The notes: generated from the sequence alone by a model not told the origin. DNA of 64,000 nucleotides from Zunongwangia pacifica (GCF_023499215.1 NZ_JAKHSK010000026.1:1-64000), one strand, 5' to 3'; counted from the first letter of the stretch, positions 1 to 9,236 are shown. Made by a program: numbers and translations.

Positions 1-76
1 GACAATGCCTGTTAGAAAATGGGGGATTATCCTCAATCAGTTCTTGACCATATATGAAGAAAGGGTTCAACTTTAA
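1..76 (+). mobile_element. C-terminal tail of an IS256-family (mutator-type) transposase, cut by the window edge
   Basis: Frame 2 of the plus strand is open from the edge to a TAA at 74-76 and encodes 24 residues that begin TMPVRKWGIILNQF and end in a short acidic/basic tail. IS256-family transposases end in just this way: a W-x-x-x-L-N-Q-F segment followed by an E/D-R motif a few residues before the stop. The rest of the gene lies outside the window, so neither the family nor integrity can be confirmed here. The assignment rests on the tail motif plus the candidate terminal repeat downstream at 107-130. Confidence 0.6.
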
Positions 77-106
77 GTTATAAAATCAAACCCCTTTATT
101 TAAAAC

Positions 107-130
107 TTACACACTTTACGGGATAGTGTC
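107..130. repeat. Probable terminal inverted repeat (right end) of the IS256-family element
   Basis: The stretch has the core ACACACTTTACGGGATAGTG. It lies 30 bases after the transposase stop and resembles IS256-family ends, which often carry a form of acacacttta-gggacagt. If the IS ends at about 130, the next 8 bases (TTAATATT) would be the target duplication. The partner repeat is outside the window. Confidence 0.5.
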
Positions 131-154
131 TTAATATTCTATAAATAATGCAGC

Positions 155-856
155 TTATTTTATCACAATATCAGTAAAATAGAGTTGAAAGCTTCCATCC
201 TTAGATTTGTGCATTTTGGCAATTGGGATGCCTTTAAATTCTTCGTAATCTTCCCAGGTCGTAGCCATTTGTCGATCACCGCCTGCAGCTTTATAAACCC
301 ATTCTTCGATCATGTGATCGTCACCATAGTAAATATCGTAAGTGTCTCCAGGCGTGTAACCACCATCTGCGCTATAAGACACTTCTAATTTATTCAGGGT
401 ATCACCGCTAATAGGCGCGGGTACTTCTTTTTCTTCCGTAAGTGTTGCATCGCTCCATACCAATTGATAAGGAAAAAGCAGCCAGTAAGAGTCATTTATA
501 AACTTCTGGTCGATACTAACTTTACTTTCAGGAATCGAATCGTTTTGAGTGTAAGTTGCTGTACTGTCGTTTTCCGTTAAGCTAATTTCATTGGTCTTGG
601 TATTCCATTTCCAGTGTCTGGAAGAGCGTAGCGTATCGTTTACTTTTACATTAAAGGTAAATTCAACTTCCGTAGCGTTTTTAAACTTATCAAGCCCATT
701 GGCCATCGCTATGGTATTTCCAATGCCGTCTTTTTCTTCTGATGCAGCTACTTCAGTATTTTTAGTATTCATTTCAGAATTGCTTTTGTCACTTTCAGCA
801 TTTTTACAGGAAAGAATACTTAATGCAACTAAAAGGGGGAACAATGTTTTTTTCAT
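155..856 (-). CDS. Putative lipoprotein of unknown function
   Basis: This 233-residue protein starts with a lipoprotein signal (MKKTLFPLLVALSILSC, lipid Cys17). A low-complexity Ser/Asn/Glu linker follows to about residue 45, then a beta-rich domain with many aromatic residues (HWKWN, YWLLFPYQ, YDIYYGDD). It is probably anchored in the inner or outer membrane facing the periplasm. I do not recognise the domain. The fold pattern recalls small LolA-like or calycin-like periplasmic proteins, but that is a guess. It is a single gene between the IS end and a bidirectional terminator. The second lipoprotein at 9237-9809 has a very similar signal and linker but a different body. Confidence 0.7.
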   Translation of the reverse strand: MKKTLFPLLVALSILSCKNAESDKSNSEMNTKNTEVAASEEKDGIGNTIAMANGLDKFKNATEVEFTFNVKVNDTLRSSRHWKWNTKTNEISLTENDSTATYTQNDSIPESKVSIDQKFINDSYWLLFPYQLVWSDATLTEEKEVPAPISGDTLNKLEVSYSADGGYTPGDTYDIYYGDDHMIEEWVYKAAGGDRQMATTWEDYEEFKGIPIAKMHKSKDGSFQLYFTDIVIK

Positions 857-948
857 AATTGAGTGTTTAGCCGTAAGTTTTAAAGGTACAAAACAATTAA
901 ATAGCTCGCAGAGCGAGCTTTAAATTTTATATTAAGATAATAGAAAAA

Positions 949-976
949 GAAAACCTCCCGATTTTGGGAGGTTTTC
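949..976. terminator. Bidirectional intrinsic terminator
   Basis: Perfect 11-bp stem: gaaaacctccc at 949-959 and gggaggttttc at 966-976, with a 6-base loop. The A and T flanks let it act on both strands. It lies downstream of the small membrane protein gene at 999-1154. Confidence 0.8.
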
Positions 977-998
977 AATAGATTCGATTTTATAAAAA

Positions 999-1154
999 TT
1001 ATAACCTGCGTCCTGTAAGTAGTCTATAAAGTAATAGAATTACCGCCAGTACAATTAGGATATGTATAATACTTCCTAAGTCTGGAAAGGCAAAATAACC
1101 TATAAGCCATCCAATAATTAATAGTACAATGATTAGCCAAATTATATCTCTCAT
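999..1154 (-). CDS. Small membrane protein of the lmo0937 type
   Basis: This 51-residue reading frame starts at ATG 1154 and begins MRDIIWLIIVLLIIGWLIGY. It consists of two hydrophobic segments (about residues 4-23 and 28-44) separated by FPDLGS, with a basic tail LLTGRRL. Tiny proteins of this form, annotated as lmo0937-family membrane proteins, are common in Bacteroidota and Firmicutes and are often linked to envelope stress. No function is established. It is followed at once by a strong terminator, so it is a one-gene unit. Confidence 0.8.
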   Translation of the reverse strand: MRDIIWLIIVLLIIGWLIGYFAFPDLGSIIHILIVLAVILLLYRLLTGRRL

Positions 1155-1317
1155 TTTAGTTGGTTTTTAGTGACTTTTGATCACATTAGTTAATTGTTAG
1201 TTTTAATTTTTTGGTTTTGATAAGGCTTTAAAATCCATTATCAACCAGTTAGTTAAATCTAATTTATAGAATAGCCTGTCTGGCTAAAAACTATTTAACT
1301 CGTAATTAACTCGTTTG

Positions 1318-2865
1318 TTAAAAATCTGAGGGATTTTTAATAATTTGGGAGGCTCGTTCTTTAATTTTAGAGATTTCTTTAGCCTCTTTTTTTTCCAGTA
1401 AACTCATCATCATATTCATTCGCTGGTTGTTTTTAAAGAATTCTTTTTTATCGTCCAGAAAATTCCAGTATAGGCTATTAAAAGGGCAGGCATCCTCTTC
1501 GGTCTTTTTACTCACTTTGTAATGACAGCTTTTACAGTAGTTACTCATTTTATTAATATAACTTCCGCTGGATACATAAGGCTTTGTCGCTACAATGCCG
1601 CCATCAGCAAATTGGCTCATGCCACGGGTATTGGTGATTTCTACCCATTCGATCGCATCGATATAAATTCCCAAATACCAGGCATCAACTTCATCGGGAT
1701 GGCATTGGGTAAGTAATGCATAGTTTCCTGTGATCATTAAGCGCTGAATATGATGTGCGTAAGCATTATCTAAACTTTGCGTGATGGCATGATGTAAACA
1801 ATTCATTTTCGTGTTACCATCCCAGAAAAAAGGAGGCAATTTATTCTGATTATCCAGCTTGTTGCTTCTGCGATATCCTGGCATTTTTAGCCAGTAAATG
1901 CCCCGCATATATTCCCGCCAACCTAATATTTGCCGTACAAAACCTTCTACCTGAGAAATATCGATATCATCTTTATGATCGTAATAATAATTAACAACCG
2001 AATTGATCACCTCTTTTGGGCTTAGCATTTTTGTATTCATGCAGAAGGATAATCTGGAGTGGAAAAGGTAGGCCTCATCGGTATGCAATGCATCCTGAAA
2101 ATCACCAAAATGCACCAGTAAATTTTTACAGAAATAATTTAGAACTGAAAGACTATCTTCTCGTGACGTTGGCCAATTAAAGCTTTTCGTATTGATGTTT
2201 CCTATGGTTTTAATGCCGGCTTTTTCAATCTCTTTTACCAGATTAAAAACATCTTTTCTAAAACCACGCTCATGCGGAATATCAGGTTTACCGGTCCATT
2301 TTTTTCGGTTCGATTTATCAAAATTCCATTTTCCACCTTCAGGATCATTTTTGGTGGCCATCATAATGTCATATTTCTTCCGCATATCGCGGTAAAAATA
2401 TTCCATTGTCATTTGCTTTTTGCCTTTATAAAACTTTTCCAGATCATCACGGCTGGTTAGAAAATGTTCGGTATCATAAGCTTCAGATTCGATCGAAAGC
2501 GAGTCACAAATTTCCTTTAATTGTTCATCAAGACGATATTCATCGGGAAGCTGATATTCGAATTTTTCGATATCATTTTTTTTAATCAGCTGCTTTACAT
2601 TTTCAACCAGATCCTGATTATTTTCTTAATCGTTAATATGATAATAAATCACCTCATGCTCTCTTTCCCTAAGATATTCAGCAAAATTTCGCATCGCTAA
2701 AAAGAAGCCCACTATTTTTTGAATATGATGTACGGTATAATCGGTTTCCTGGCGCATTTCCATCAAGATGTAAATGATATCGTCTTGCTCTTCTTTAAAC
2801 CAACTATGCTGATGGTTTAATTGATCGCCTAAGATTAACCGTAATTTCTTTACTTTTTTAGCCAT
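1318..2865 (-). pseudogene. FeS-cluster bacterial cryptochrome/(6-4) photolyase, interrupted by one in-frame TAA
   Basis: From ATG 2865 the frame runs 79 codons, meets TAA at 2626-2628 and then stays open in the same frame to 1318. A full product would be 515 residues with a stop at codon 80. The N-part begins [23 protein letters not shown], the classic start of photolyase-related FeS-BCP proteins. The C-part keeps the Cys residues expected for a [4Fe-4S] cluster (MNCLHHAI, YCKSC, ACPF) and the FAD-domain motifs (GFVRQILGWREYMRG). No other lesion was found, so the break is either very recent or a base-call error. Its start overlaps the DASH cryptochrome gene by 16 nt. Two proteins from re-initiation (for example Met at 2412) are possible but would lose part of the antenna domain. 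Confidence 0.85.
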
Positions 2866-4139
2866 GTATGTACATATTCGTTGTCAGGATCGTAATGCGC
2901 TGCCTGTTTTTTGATGTTAAATTTTCGATCTCGGGGATCGTTACCCACGCCGCTATTGTACATCCAGTTGCCCCAGTTGCTATGCACATCGTAATCGATC
3001 AAAACACTTTCAAAATAAGCGGCACCTGCTCGCCAGTCTTGCTTTAATTCTTTTGCCCAAAAACTATTAACGTTTTGCCGACCACGATTACTCATAAATC
3101 CGGTAGCGGCGATTTCGTTCATATTCGCGTTTACAAACTCTTCGTTGGTTTCGCCATCGATCCAGTTTCGCAATTTTTCTTTGCTGAAGTTCCAATCCAG
3201 TTCTTTATCTAAAATTCCGCCCAAACAGAAGATCGAGTTTCCATGTTTTTGCGAGATGTATTTAAAAAAATCACGCCAGATCAGCTCAAAGATCAGCCAA
3301 TACGTATCCTGATTTTTGGTGATTTCTTGCTCAAATTTTTTGACTTCGTGATAAATACTTATTGCAGAAATGCTTCCGTTGGCCAACCAGGCCGAAAGTT
3401 TAGAGCTGTAGTGTTTACCCAGCAATCCATTACGTGTTTCTTTGTAGTCTGAAAGCTTCTTCGTTTTCCAGAAGTAGTGGTCAATTCTTTTCCAGGCTTC
3501 AGCTTCGCCACCTTTAAACGGAAATGCAGATCTAGGATCTTGCTGAAAATCTTCCAATCTCAGATCCTTAAGATTGGGGATTTTTGAAGTGTTTTCTATA
3601 AGATTGCTTGCTGGTTTTTGCGGTGGAATTTCAATTTCTTTGCGAACCTGAACGTATTTTTCGCATTTCTTTCTGAATTCAGTATACACCTTTGGGATTT
3701 CACTAAAATCATCGTAAGGAATATCTTCTGGATGAAATAAAAATTGCGTGTAAAAAGACCGAAAATCGATAGTTGGAAGTTCCTTTTTTAACGTATCGAT
3801 CACCTGTTTTTCTTCCGCAGTCCATTCTTCCTGAAAATAAATTGCTTCAATCTGGTGATTTTCTATAATTTTAGGAATAATTTCTTCCGGCTTTTTATGG
3901 AATGTGAGTAAGCTGATATTTAATTCCTCTAACTTCTTCCGAAGTGGAGCAATGCTTTCCATTAAAAATTTAGCTCGGAATTTACCGGTTTTTGGAAATC
4001 CGTATTTGGTTTCTTTAAATTTTCTGGGATCAAAACAGTACACTGCGATTACATTTTTATGCTTTTCGCAGGCCTCAAATAATGCCTTATTGTCTTTTAC
4101 TCTTAAATTATTTTCAAACCAGATTAATCCTTTACCCAT
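2850..4139 (-). CDS. DASH-family cryptochrome/photolyase
   Basis: The 429-residue protein has an N-terminal alpha/beta antenna domain ([20 protein letters not shown], to about residue 130) and a C-terminal FAD-binding helical domain ([20 protein letters not shown] through [11 protein letters not shown]). These motifs are diagnostic of DASH cryptochromes, which bind FAD and an antenna pterin and repair cyclobutane dimers in single-stranded DNA or act in light signalling. Length is typical. It overlaps the DUF2256 gene by 8 nt upstream and the FeS photolyase pseudogene by 16 nt downstream, so the group is one transcription unit. With the FeS photolyase broken, this is the only intact photolyase-type gene visible here. 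Confidence 0.93.
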   Translation of the reverse strand: MGKGLIWFENNLRVKDNKALFEACEKHKNVIAVYCFDPRKFKETKYGFPKTGKFRAKFLMESIAPLRKKLEELNISLLTFHKKPEEIIPKIIENHQIEAIYFQEEWTAEEKQVIDTLKKELPTIDFRSFYTQFLFHPEDIPYDDFSEIPKVYTEFRKKCEKYVQVRKEIEIPPQKPASNLIENTSKIPNLKDLRLEDFQQDPRSAFPFKGGEAEAWKRIDHYFWKTKKLSDYKETRNGLLGKHYSSKLSAWLANGSISAISIYHEVKKFEQEITKNQDTYWLIFELIWRDFFKYISQKHGNSIFCLGGILDKELDWNFSKEKLRNWIDGETNEEFVNANMNEIAATGFMSNRGRQNVNSFWAKELKQDWRAGAAYFESVLIDYDVHSNWGNWMYNSGVGNDPRDRKFNIKKQAAHYDPDNEYVHTWLKK

Positions 4140-4290
4140 TAATTATTTTTTCACTTTTAGTTCTTCGGCATTTTTCACTACAATAAATTACATTTTCCCA
4201 ATTTTTCGCCCATTTCTTACGCCAGCCAAATGGCCTTTTGCACACGGGGCAAATCTTTTCTGGTAAGTGCTTTTTCTTTACATTCCTCAA
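4132..4290 (-). CDS. DUF2256 zinc-finger-like small protein
   Basis: This 52-residue frame starts at TTG 4290 and reads [20 protein letters not shown] after the initiator, then a WRKKW stretch and a second Cys pair (YCSEKC). The two CxxC-like pairs and the WRKKW core are the DUF2256 signature. An in-frame stop at 4300-4302 leaves no ATG, so TTG is the likely start. It overlaps the flavin reductase stop (TTGA), which suggests translational coupling. DUF2256 genes are regular neighbours of photolyases in marine bacteria. Function is unknown; a metal-binding ribbon is inferred from the four cysteines. Confidence 0.85.
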   Translation of the reverse strand: MRNVKKKHLPEKICPVCKRPFGWRKKWAKNWENVIYCSEKCRRTKSEKIING

Positions 4291-4943
4291 TCTCTTGATT
4301 CATTTTTATCAAAAAAACTCTTAATCTCTTGTCCTGGTCTTGCGTAATGAAATCGGTCTAAAAGTGTTGGCAAAGCATAGCCGTCTAAACCATTGATGGT
4401 AACGGTACCGGCATCTTCTAATCGCAACCAGCCATCTGGCGTTTGGATGCTTTCATCAAAATAAACATGCTTAATCGCACCAATAACCAAAGCCGTTCCG
4501 TTTTCTTTGATCTCATATTCATTTACATATTCGCAGCCAATTTTAACCGCGCATTGTTTTACGTAAGGCGCAAAGAATTCATCTAGATATTCTTCTTCAA
4601 GTCCGGTTTTGGTGAATTCAGAGATTTCTTCGTCGTATTTCGCCGCGGTTTGATGTGCTTTGGCGATCATATCCTGATGAATATGATTTACCGTGAAATA
4701 TTTAGTGTCTTTAATGTTTTTGTAGGTGTTTCGTGGTACGGTGGTTGGTCGGGTTATAAATCCAATAAGCGCGGGATCACTACCAAGATGGGTAACCGAA
4801 CTAAAAACGGCGACATTGGCTCCTTTTTCTTTAGATTTTGTGGCGATAAGGTTGGCGCTTTTATATCCAGAGATGCTATTGATAAGGTTTAACCTAAAGA
4901 TCTTTTCCATACCTTCAATATCGCTGGCGTTAACATGTTTCAT
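4287..4943 (-). CDS. Flavin reductase-like FMN-binding split-barrel protein
   Basis: The 218-residue protein carries the flavin-reductase-like split barrel ([52 protein letters not shown]). Family members bind FMN and reduce flavins or act as flavin-dependent oxidoreductases in the cytoplasm. It is first in the cluster with DUF2256, DASH cryptochrome and the FeS photolyase. A role in keeping flavin reduced for the photolyases is attractive but inferred only from position. The start at ATG 4943 gives the usual family length. Confidence 0.88.
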   Translation of the reverse strand: MKHVNASDIEGMEKIFRLNLINSISGYKSANLIATKSKEKGANVAVFSSVTHLGSDPALIGFITRPTTVPRNTYKNIKDTKYFTVNHIHQDMIAKAHQTAAKYDEEISEFTKTGLEEEYLDEFFAPYVKQCAVKIGCEYVNEYEIKENGTALVIGAIKHVYFDESIQTPDGWLRLEDAGTVTINGLDGYALPTLLDRFHYARPGQEIKSFFDKNESRD

Positions 4944-4988
4944 GAGAAATTCTATTTTTGAAGTGATACTTTTATATTCAATAAAAAA

Positions 4989-5013
4989 GAGGCTAGTTTT
5001 TTAAACTAACCTC
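4989..5013 (-). terminator. Intrinsic terminator for the 5059-5304 gene
   Basis: Near-perfect stem: gaggctagttt at 4989-4999 against aaactaacctc at 5003-5013. On the minus strand it is followed by TTTTTTAT. Confidence 0.75.
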
Positions 5014-5058
5014 AATTTACAATTCTGTTTTTAGACGTGCTGTTAATGGATTTTTAAA

Positions 5059-5304
5059 TTAATCCTGTAATTCTAATTGATTAATTTTCATTTCAAAAGC
5101 TTCGATGGCTTCATTCACGGTCTCGATATTATCTGAAGATCGCTGATGCGCATTTTCCATAGCTTTTTCTAATTCTTTATCAGGATGCTCAAATAAATCG
5201 GTGATTACATGATTTATCTTATCGATAATGCTTTCCTGACTGTTTTTAATGTCTTCCAGCTTGCTTAAAGTGGAACGCATATTATCAATTTTCTCTTGAT
5301 CCAT
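5059..5304 (-). CDS. Small acidic helical protein, unknown function
   Basis: This 81-residue cytoplasmic protein is predicted from composition to be almost all helix, with heptad-like spacing of Ile/Leu/Met (KIDNMRSTLSKLEDI, IDKINHVITDLF, IEAFEMKINQLELQD). It has no signal, no Cys and no recognisable family motif. It has its own terminator and stands alone between the photolyase cluster and the divergent kmo gene. A coiled-coil or helical-hairpin protein is likely; I cannot assign a role. Confidence 0.65.
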   Translation of the reverse strand: MDQEKIDNMRSTLSKLEDIKNSQESIIDKINHVITDLFEHPDKELEKAMENAHQRSSDNIETVNEAIEAFEMKINQLELQD

Positions 5305-5511
5305 AATTTTTGAATTTTAATTAGTATTACTAAAAGTAGGATTTAGAACTCTTTAAAATCAATCAATTAACCAATTTTAGTAGGTTTTTAATGAAAGATT
5401 ATGAATTGTTGCGTAATAACTCCCTTTGTAAAATCAGGCGTTTATTTAGTAATGCATAGCTTCCAAATGTTGCATAAATGCTAAAGAACAGGGTCTTTCG
5501 TAAAATATCTG

Positions 5512-5519
5512 TATTTTTG
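5512..5519 (+). promoter_or_regulatory. Possible -7 box for kmo
   Basis: TATTTTTG matches the Bacteroidota -7 consensus TAnnTTTG, 58 bases before the kmo ATG. No convincing -33 TTTG was seen at 17-23 bases upstream, so this is weak. Confidence 0.3.
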
Positions 5520-5576
5520 TATTCTAAATTGTATTTGTTTTTTTATAAAAGCAGATCGCGTACTTCAAAATAATTC

Positions 5577-6932
5577 ATGCAACAATCCAAGAATATTGCA
5601 ATCGTAGGTTCTGGCCTGGTAGGTTCTTTACTAGCTATTTATTTAAGAAAAGCCGGTCATCAGGTAACTATTTTTGATCGTAGACCAGATGTTAGGAAGG
5701 TCGAATTTTCGGGCAGATCCATAAATTTGGCGATGTCTAATCGTGGATGGAATGCGTTGCGAAGGATTGGTTTAGAAGACGAAATTAGGAAAATTGCCCT
5801 GCCTTTGGATAAGCGTGCCATGCACGTAAATGACAAGCCTCTTTATTTTCAGAAATATGGGAAAGAGGGCGAAGCGATCTATTCGATCTCACGCGGAATT
5901 TTAAACCGAAAAATGATCGACCTCGCTGAAGAGGCCGGTGCGGTTTTTAGATTTGAGGAGAAAGTGTGGGATATCGATCTAAAGCAAGCTAAAATTTATA
6001 CCGGCGCTGCAGAAACAACACCGTGGACCGAGTATAAATTCGATCTTATTTTTGGTGCAGATGGAGCATTCTCCAGGGTTAGGCACAAAATGCAGCGACA
6101 AAGCAGGTTCAATTATTCGCAACATTTTATCGATGTGGCTTATAAAGAACTTACCATCCCTGCAAACCCTGATGGTTCGCATAAGCTGGATAACGCGTCT
6201 TTTCATATCTGGCCACGTGGTAAATTTATGCTAATTGCGATGCCTAATTTAGATGGGAGTTTTACCTGTACCTTATTTATGCCGTTTGAAGGTGAAGTGT
6301 CTTTTGAGAGTATCGATACCGAGGGGAAAGCTGAGCGCTTTTTTGAAGAATATTTTCCAGATATCAAAGAAGATATTGCTAACTTGAAGAAAGACTTTTT
6401 TAATCATCCTACCAGTGCTATGGTGACTATAAAATGTTTTCCCTGGCGCTACGATGATAAAATTGCTTTAATAGGCGACTCGGCGCATGCCATTGTGCCG
6501 TTTTACGGGCAGGGAATGAATGCTGGTTTTGAAGATATTTCAGTGCTTTTTGATAAGATGGAAGAATATGGTGATGACTGGGATAAAATATTTTCTGAAT
6601 ACCAAATGGCCCGCAAACCAAATGGAGATGCAATTGCTGAATTAAGCTACAGGAATTTTGTAGAAATGAGTAGCAAAACGGCAAATCCTAAATTTTTACT
6701 TCAGAAAAAAATAGAAAAGAAATTTGCTGAAAATCATCCTGAAGCCTGGGTACCCCTTTATTCTCGCGTAACTTTTTCGGATCATTCTTATGCTGAAGCT
6801 TTAAAAATAGGTGATAAGCAGGAAAAAATTATGGCAGAGATTTTAAAAATCCCAAATATTGAAGCCAAATGGGATAGTGCGGAAATTGAGGAAAAAATCC
6901 TGGAATTATTAGGAGAAGAAATCCCTGTTTAG
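5577..6932 (+). CDS. kmo: Kynurenine 3-monooxygenase
   Basis: This FAD-dependent hydroxylase converts L-kynurenine to 3-hydroxykynurenine with NADPH and O2 in tryptophan breakdown or de novo NAD/quinolinate synthesis. The 451-residue protein shows the Rossmann FAD motif GSGLVGS at 11-17, the KMO signature SGRSINLAMSNRGW near 45-58, the DG-type motif (FGADGAFSRVR) and the second FAD motif ALIGDSAHAIVPFYGQGMNAGFED. Length is typical. It stands alone, with no kynureninase, 3-HAA dioxygenase or formamidase beside it. The next gene is convergent, 12 nt away. Confidence 0.93.
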   Translation: MQQSKNIAIVGSGLVGSLLAIYLRKAGHQVTIFDRRPDVRKVEFSGRSINLAMSNRGWNALRRIGLEDEIRKIALPLDKRAMHVNDKPLYFQKYGKEGEAIYSISRGILNRKMIDLAEEAGAVFRFEEKVWDIDLKQAKIYTGAAETTPWTEYKFDLIFGADGAFSRVRHKMQRQSRFNYSQHFIDVAYKELTIPANPDGSHKLDNASFHIWPRGKFMLIAMPNLDGSFTCTLFMPFEGEVSFESIDTEGKAERFFEEYFPDIKEDIANLKKDFFNHPTSAMVTIKCFPWRYDDKIALIGDSAHAIVPFYGQGMNAGFEDISVLFDKMEEYGDDWDKIFSEYQMARKPNGDAIAELSYRNFVEMSSKTANPKFLLQKKIEKKFAENHPEAWVPLYSRVTFSDHSYAEALKIGDKQEKIMAEILKIPNIEAKWDSAEIEEKILELLGEEIPV

Positions 6933-6944
6933 GAGGCATAAATT

Positions 6945-8438
6945 TTAGACTTCTTCCATTTCACCTTTTACTTCTAAGGCATCATAAACATGTGTCATGG
7001 TGCGTTTATCTTCACTAAGAACGATAAGGATATCATCTGCTTCAATCTCTGTAGTTCCTTTTGGAGTAATAAATTGTTCGTTTCTAGAGATCATGGCGAT
7101 GATCGCTTTTTTAGGGAAACCAATTTCTACAATTCGTTTTCCCACGGCCTTATTTTTGGGCGATATATGAATTTCCCGAATTATAGATTTAGCCCCATCA
7201 GATAAGAAAGTTTCTACCTGGCTTTTGGGTTTTACCTGATCGGGAAGCGCGACATGCAGCCATTTTGCCACTACAGATAGCGTTGTTCCCTGGATAATTA
7301 CAGAACTTAGCGAAACAAAAAATACAATATTAAAAATGAAGTTGGCTTTATCTACACCGGCAAGTAATGGGTAGGTGGCAAATACAATGGGGACAGCACC
7401 ACGCAGTCCCACCCAGCTTACATACCAACGCCTGCGCATTTTCATTTTAAAAAATGAAAGACTTATAAGAACACCAATTGGCCTGGCGATAAATATTAAG
7501 AATATAGAAATTACCAGTCCGATTCCCACAACCGGTACAATCTGGCTTGGATATACCAGTAGGCCTAAAGTAAGGAAAAGAACGATTTGCATGAGCCATG
7601 CAAGTCCATCAAACATTTGCATGATGGTTTTTTTACGGATAAGGTTTTGATTGCCCAGATAAACCCCACTTAAATAAACGGCTAAAAATCCGTTACCGCC
7701 CATAAAATTAGTTGCTGAAAAAACAATAAACATCAGCGCAATGGCCAGTACCGGATACAATCCGTCGAAATCTAATCTTATTTTATTGATGACGATTTTG
7801 CAAAGTTTCCCGAAAATAAAACCTAACAATCCACCAATTAATATCTGCTGGATAAAAAGGGGAATAATGCTCCAGATGCTTTGCTCAGGGTTTAACACTA
7901 TGCCAAGAAAGGCAATGGTGAGAAAATAGGCCATGGGGTCGTTACTACCACTTTCTAACTCTAAGGTGGGTCGTAAATGTGATTTTAGAGCCAGATTTTT
8001 AGATCTTAAAATAGAGAAAACTGCCGCGGCATCTGTAGAAGAAACAATAGCACCTAGCAATAATCCTTCATAAATAGAAAAATCGGTAATAGCCCAAACA
8101 AAAGTTCCTACTCCAAGTGCCGTAAATAAAACGCCAAGCGTAGATAGTGAAATTCCCTGCCAAACAACAGGTTTTATACTTTTCCAGTTTGTATCTAATC
8201 CCCCTGAGAATAGAATAAAATTTAAGGATGCAATCCCAATGAATTGAGCGATTTCAGGGTCGTTAAAATAGATACCGCCAATGCCTTCACTTCCAGCTAA
8301 AATCCCTACAGAAAGGAATAAAACCAAAGTAGGAACACCAAATCTATAGGATGTTTTACCAGCAAGAATACTTATAAAAAGTAGTAGGGAACCTATTAAA
8401 AGAATGTTCTCTATGGTGATGCTCATGGGGTATTTCAA
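6945..8438 (-). CDS. Potassium/proton antiporter (CvrA/NhaP2-type CPA1)
   Basis: The 497-residue protein has about 12 membrane segments (starting ITIENILLIGSLLLFISILAG). These are followed from about residue 400 by a cytoplasmic TrkA-C/RCK-C-like domain (SIIREIHISPKNKAVGKRIVE ... DDILIVLSEDK). The SSTDAAAVFSILR and ELESGSNDPMAYFLT motifs carry the Asp residues of CPA1 exchangers. The C-terminal domain points to the K+/H+ rather than Na+/H+ branch. It probably controls cytoplasmic pH and K+ under salt stress. It is a single gene, separated from msrA by a bidirectional terminator. Confidence 0.9.
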   Translation of the reverse strand: MKYPMSITIENILLIGSLLLFISILAGKTSYRFGVPTLVLFLSVGILAGSEGIGGIYFNDPEIAQFIGIASLNFILFSGGLDTNWKSIKPVVWQGISLSTLGVLFTALGVGTFVWAITDFSIYEGLLLGAIVSSTDAAAVFSILRSKNLALKSHLRPTLELESGSNDPMAYFLTIAFLGIVLNPEQSIWSIIPLFIQQILIGGLLGFIFGKLCKIVINKIRLDFDGLYPVLAIALMFIVFSATNFMGGNGFLAVYLSGVYLGNQNLIRKKTIMQMFDGLAWLMQIVLFLTLGLLVYPSQIVPVVGIGLVISIFLIFIARPIGVLISLSFFKMKMRRRWYVSWVGLRGAVPIVFATYPLLAGVDKANFIFNIVFFVSLSSVIIQGTTLSVVAKWLHVALPDQVKPKSQVETFLSDGAKSIIREIHISPKNKAVGKRIVEIGFPKKAIIAMISRNEQFITPKGTTEIEADDILIVLSEDKRTMTHVYDALEVKGEMEEV

Positions 8439-8516
8439 ATTTTTTACTAAAATACACTTTTACGCGATAATTGATGTTGAAATGATTAGATGCTTATGCT
8501 TAAAGTTGAAAAAAAA

Positions 8517-8546
8517 GCAGCCCGAAGTTAGACAATTTCGGGCTGC
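8517..8546. terminator. Bidirectional intrinsic terminator
   Basis: Perfect 10-bp GC-rich stem: gcagcccgaa at 8517-8526 and ttcgggctgc at 8537-8546, flanked by A6 and T6 runs. It ends msrA on the minus strand. Confidence 0.85.
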
Positions 8547-8566
8547 TTTTTTAGTATCTTTCGATT

Positions 8567-9229
8567 TTAATGAGCTCCTTCTTTTAAAAGCTCTGGGAAT
8601 TTTTTCTTGAACCTGTTAATCCTTGGAATAGATACTTTTTGGATGTATGGATTTTCTGGATGATACTTTTCATAATCCTGATGATAATCCTCGGCTACCC
8701 AGAATTTCTGAAATGGTAAAATTTCAGCTGCAATAGGCTTATCATAGTTTTTAGCTACCTGGGCTTTTACGTTCTCTATAATTTGTTTTTGTTCTTCATT
8801 TTGATAGAAAATTATAGAACGATACTGTGAACCATGATCGGGTCCCTGCCCGTTAACTTGAGTAGGGTTTTGGGATCCAAAATAGACTTTCACCAAAGTT
8901 TCAAAGCTCACCACATCTGGATCATAAATAACTTCTACACTTTCAGCATGACCGGTTCTCCCGGTATTGCTTTGTTCGTAAGTAGGGTTTTTAGTATGAC
9001 CGCCAGAATATCCAGAAATTGCTTCATCTACACCTTTTACGCTTTCGTAAACAGCTTCAACACACCAAAAGCAACCACTGGCAAAATAAGCTTTAGCCAT
9101 GCCATTTTCTAAAGGAACTTCAACAGGTTTGGCATTTGCGATTTCAGGTTTTGTAGCTGGTTTGTTTTGGGCATTATTTCCGCAGGCAAAACATATTAAA
9201 CATACGGTAGTTAAAAAAAATGATCTCAT
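8567..9229 (-). CDS. msrA: Peptide-methionine (S)-S-oxide reductase, exported lipoprotein form
   Basis: MsrA reduces methionine-S-sulfoxide in oxidised proteins. The catalytic motif GCFWCVEA is intact near residue 53, and the family motifs GYSGGHTKNPTYEQ, TGHAESVEVIYDP and DHGSQYRSIIFY follow. Unlike cytosolic MsrA, it begins with a hydrophobic signal and a candidate lipid Cys16 (CFAC), then an Asn/Lys/Pro linker to about residue 42. It is therefore probably tethered in the envelope, where it would repair periplasmic proteins. The lipobox is not ideal (Cys at -3). It follows another lipoprotein gene by 7 nt, so the two are likely co-transcribed. Confidence 0.93.
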   Translation of the reverse strand: MRSFFLTTVCLICFACGNNAQNKPATKPEIANAKPVEVPLENGMAKAYFASGCFWCVEAVYESVKGVDEAISGYSGGHTKNPTYEQSNTGRTGHAESVEVIYDPDVVSFETLVKVYFGSQNPTQVNGQGPDHGSQYRSIIFYQNEEQKQIIENVKAQVAKNYDKPIAAEILPFQKFWVAEDYHQDYEKYHPENPYIQKVSIPRINRFKKKFPELLKEGAH

Positions 9230-9236
9230 ATTATAA

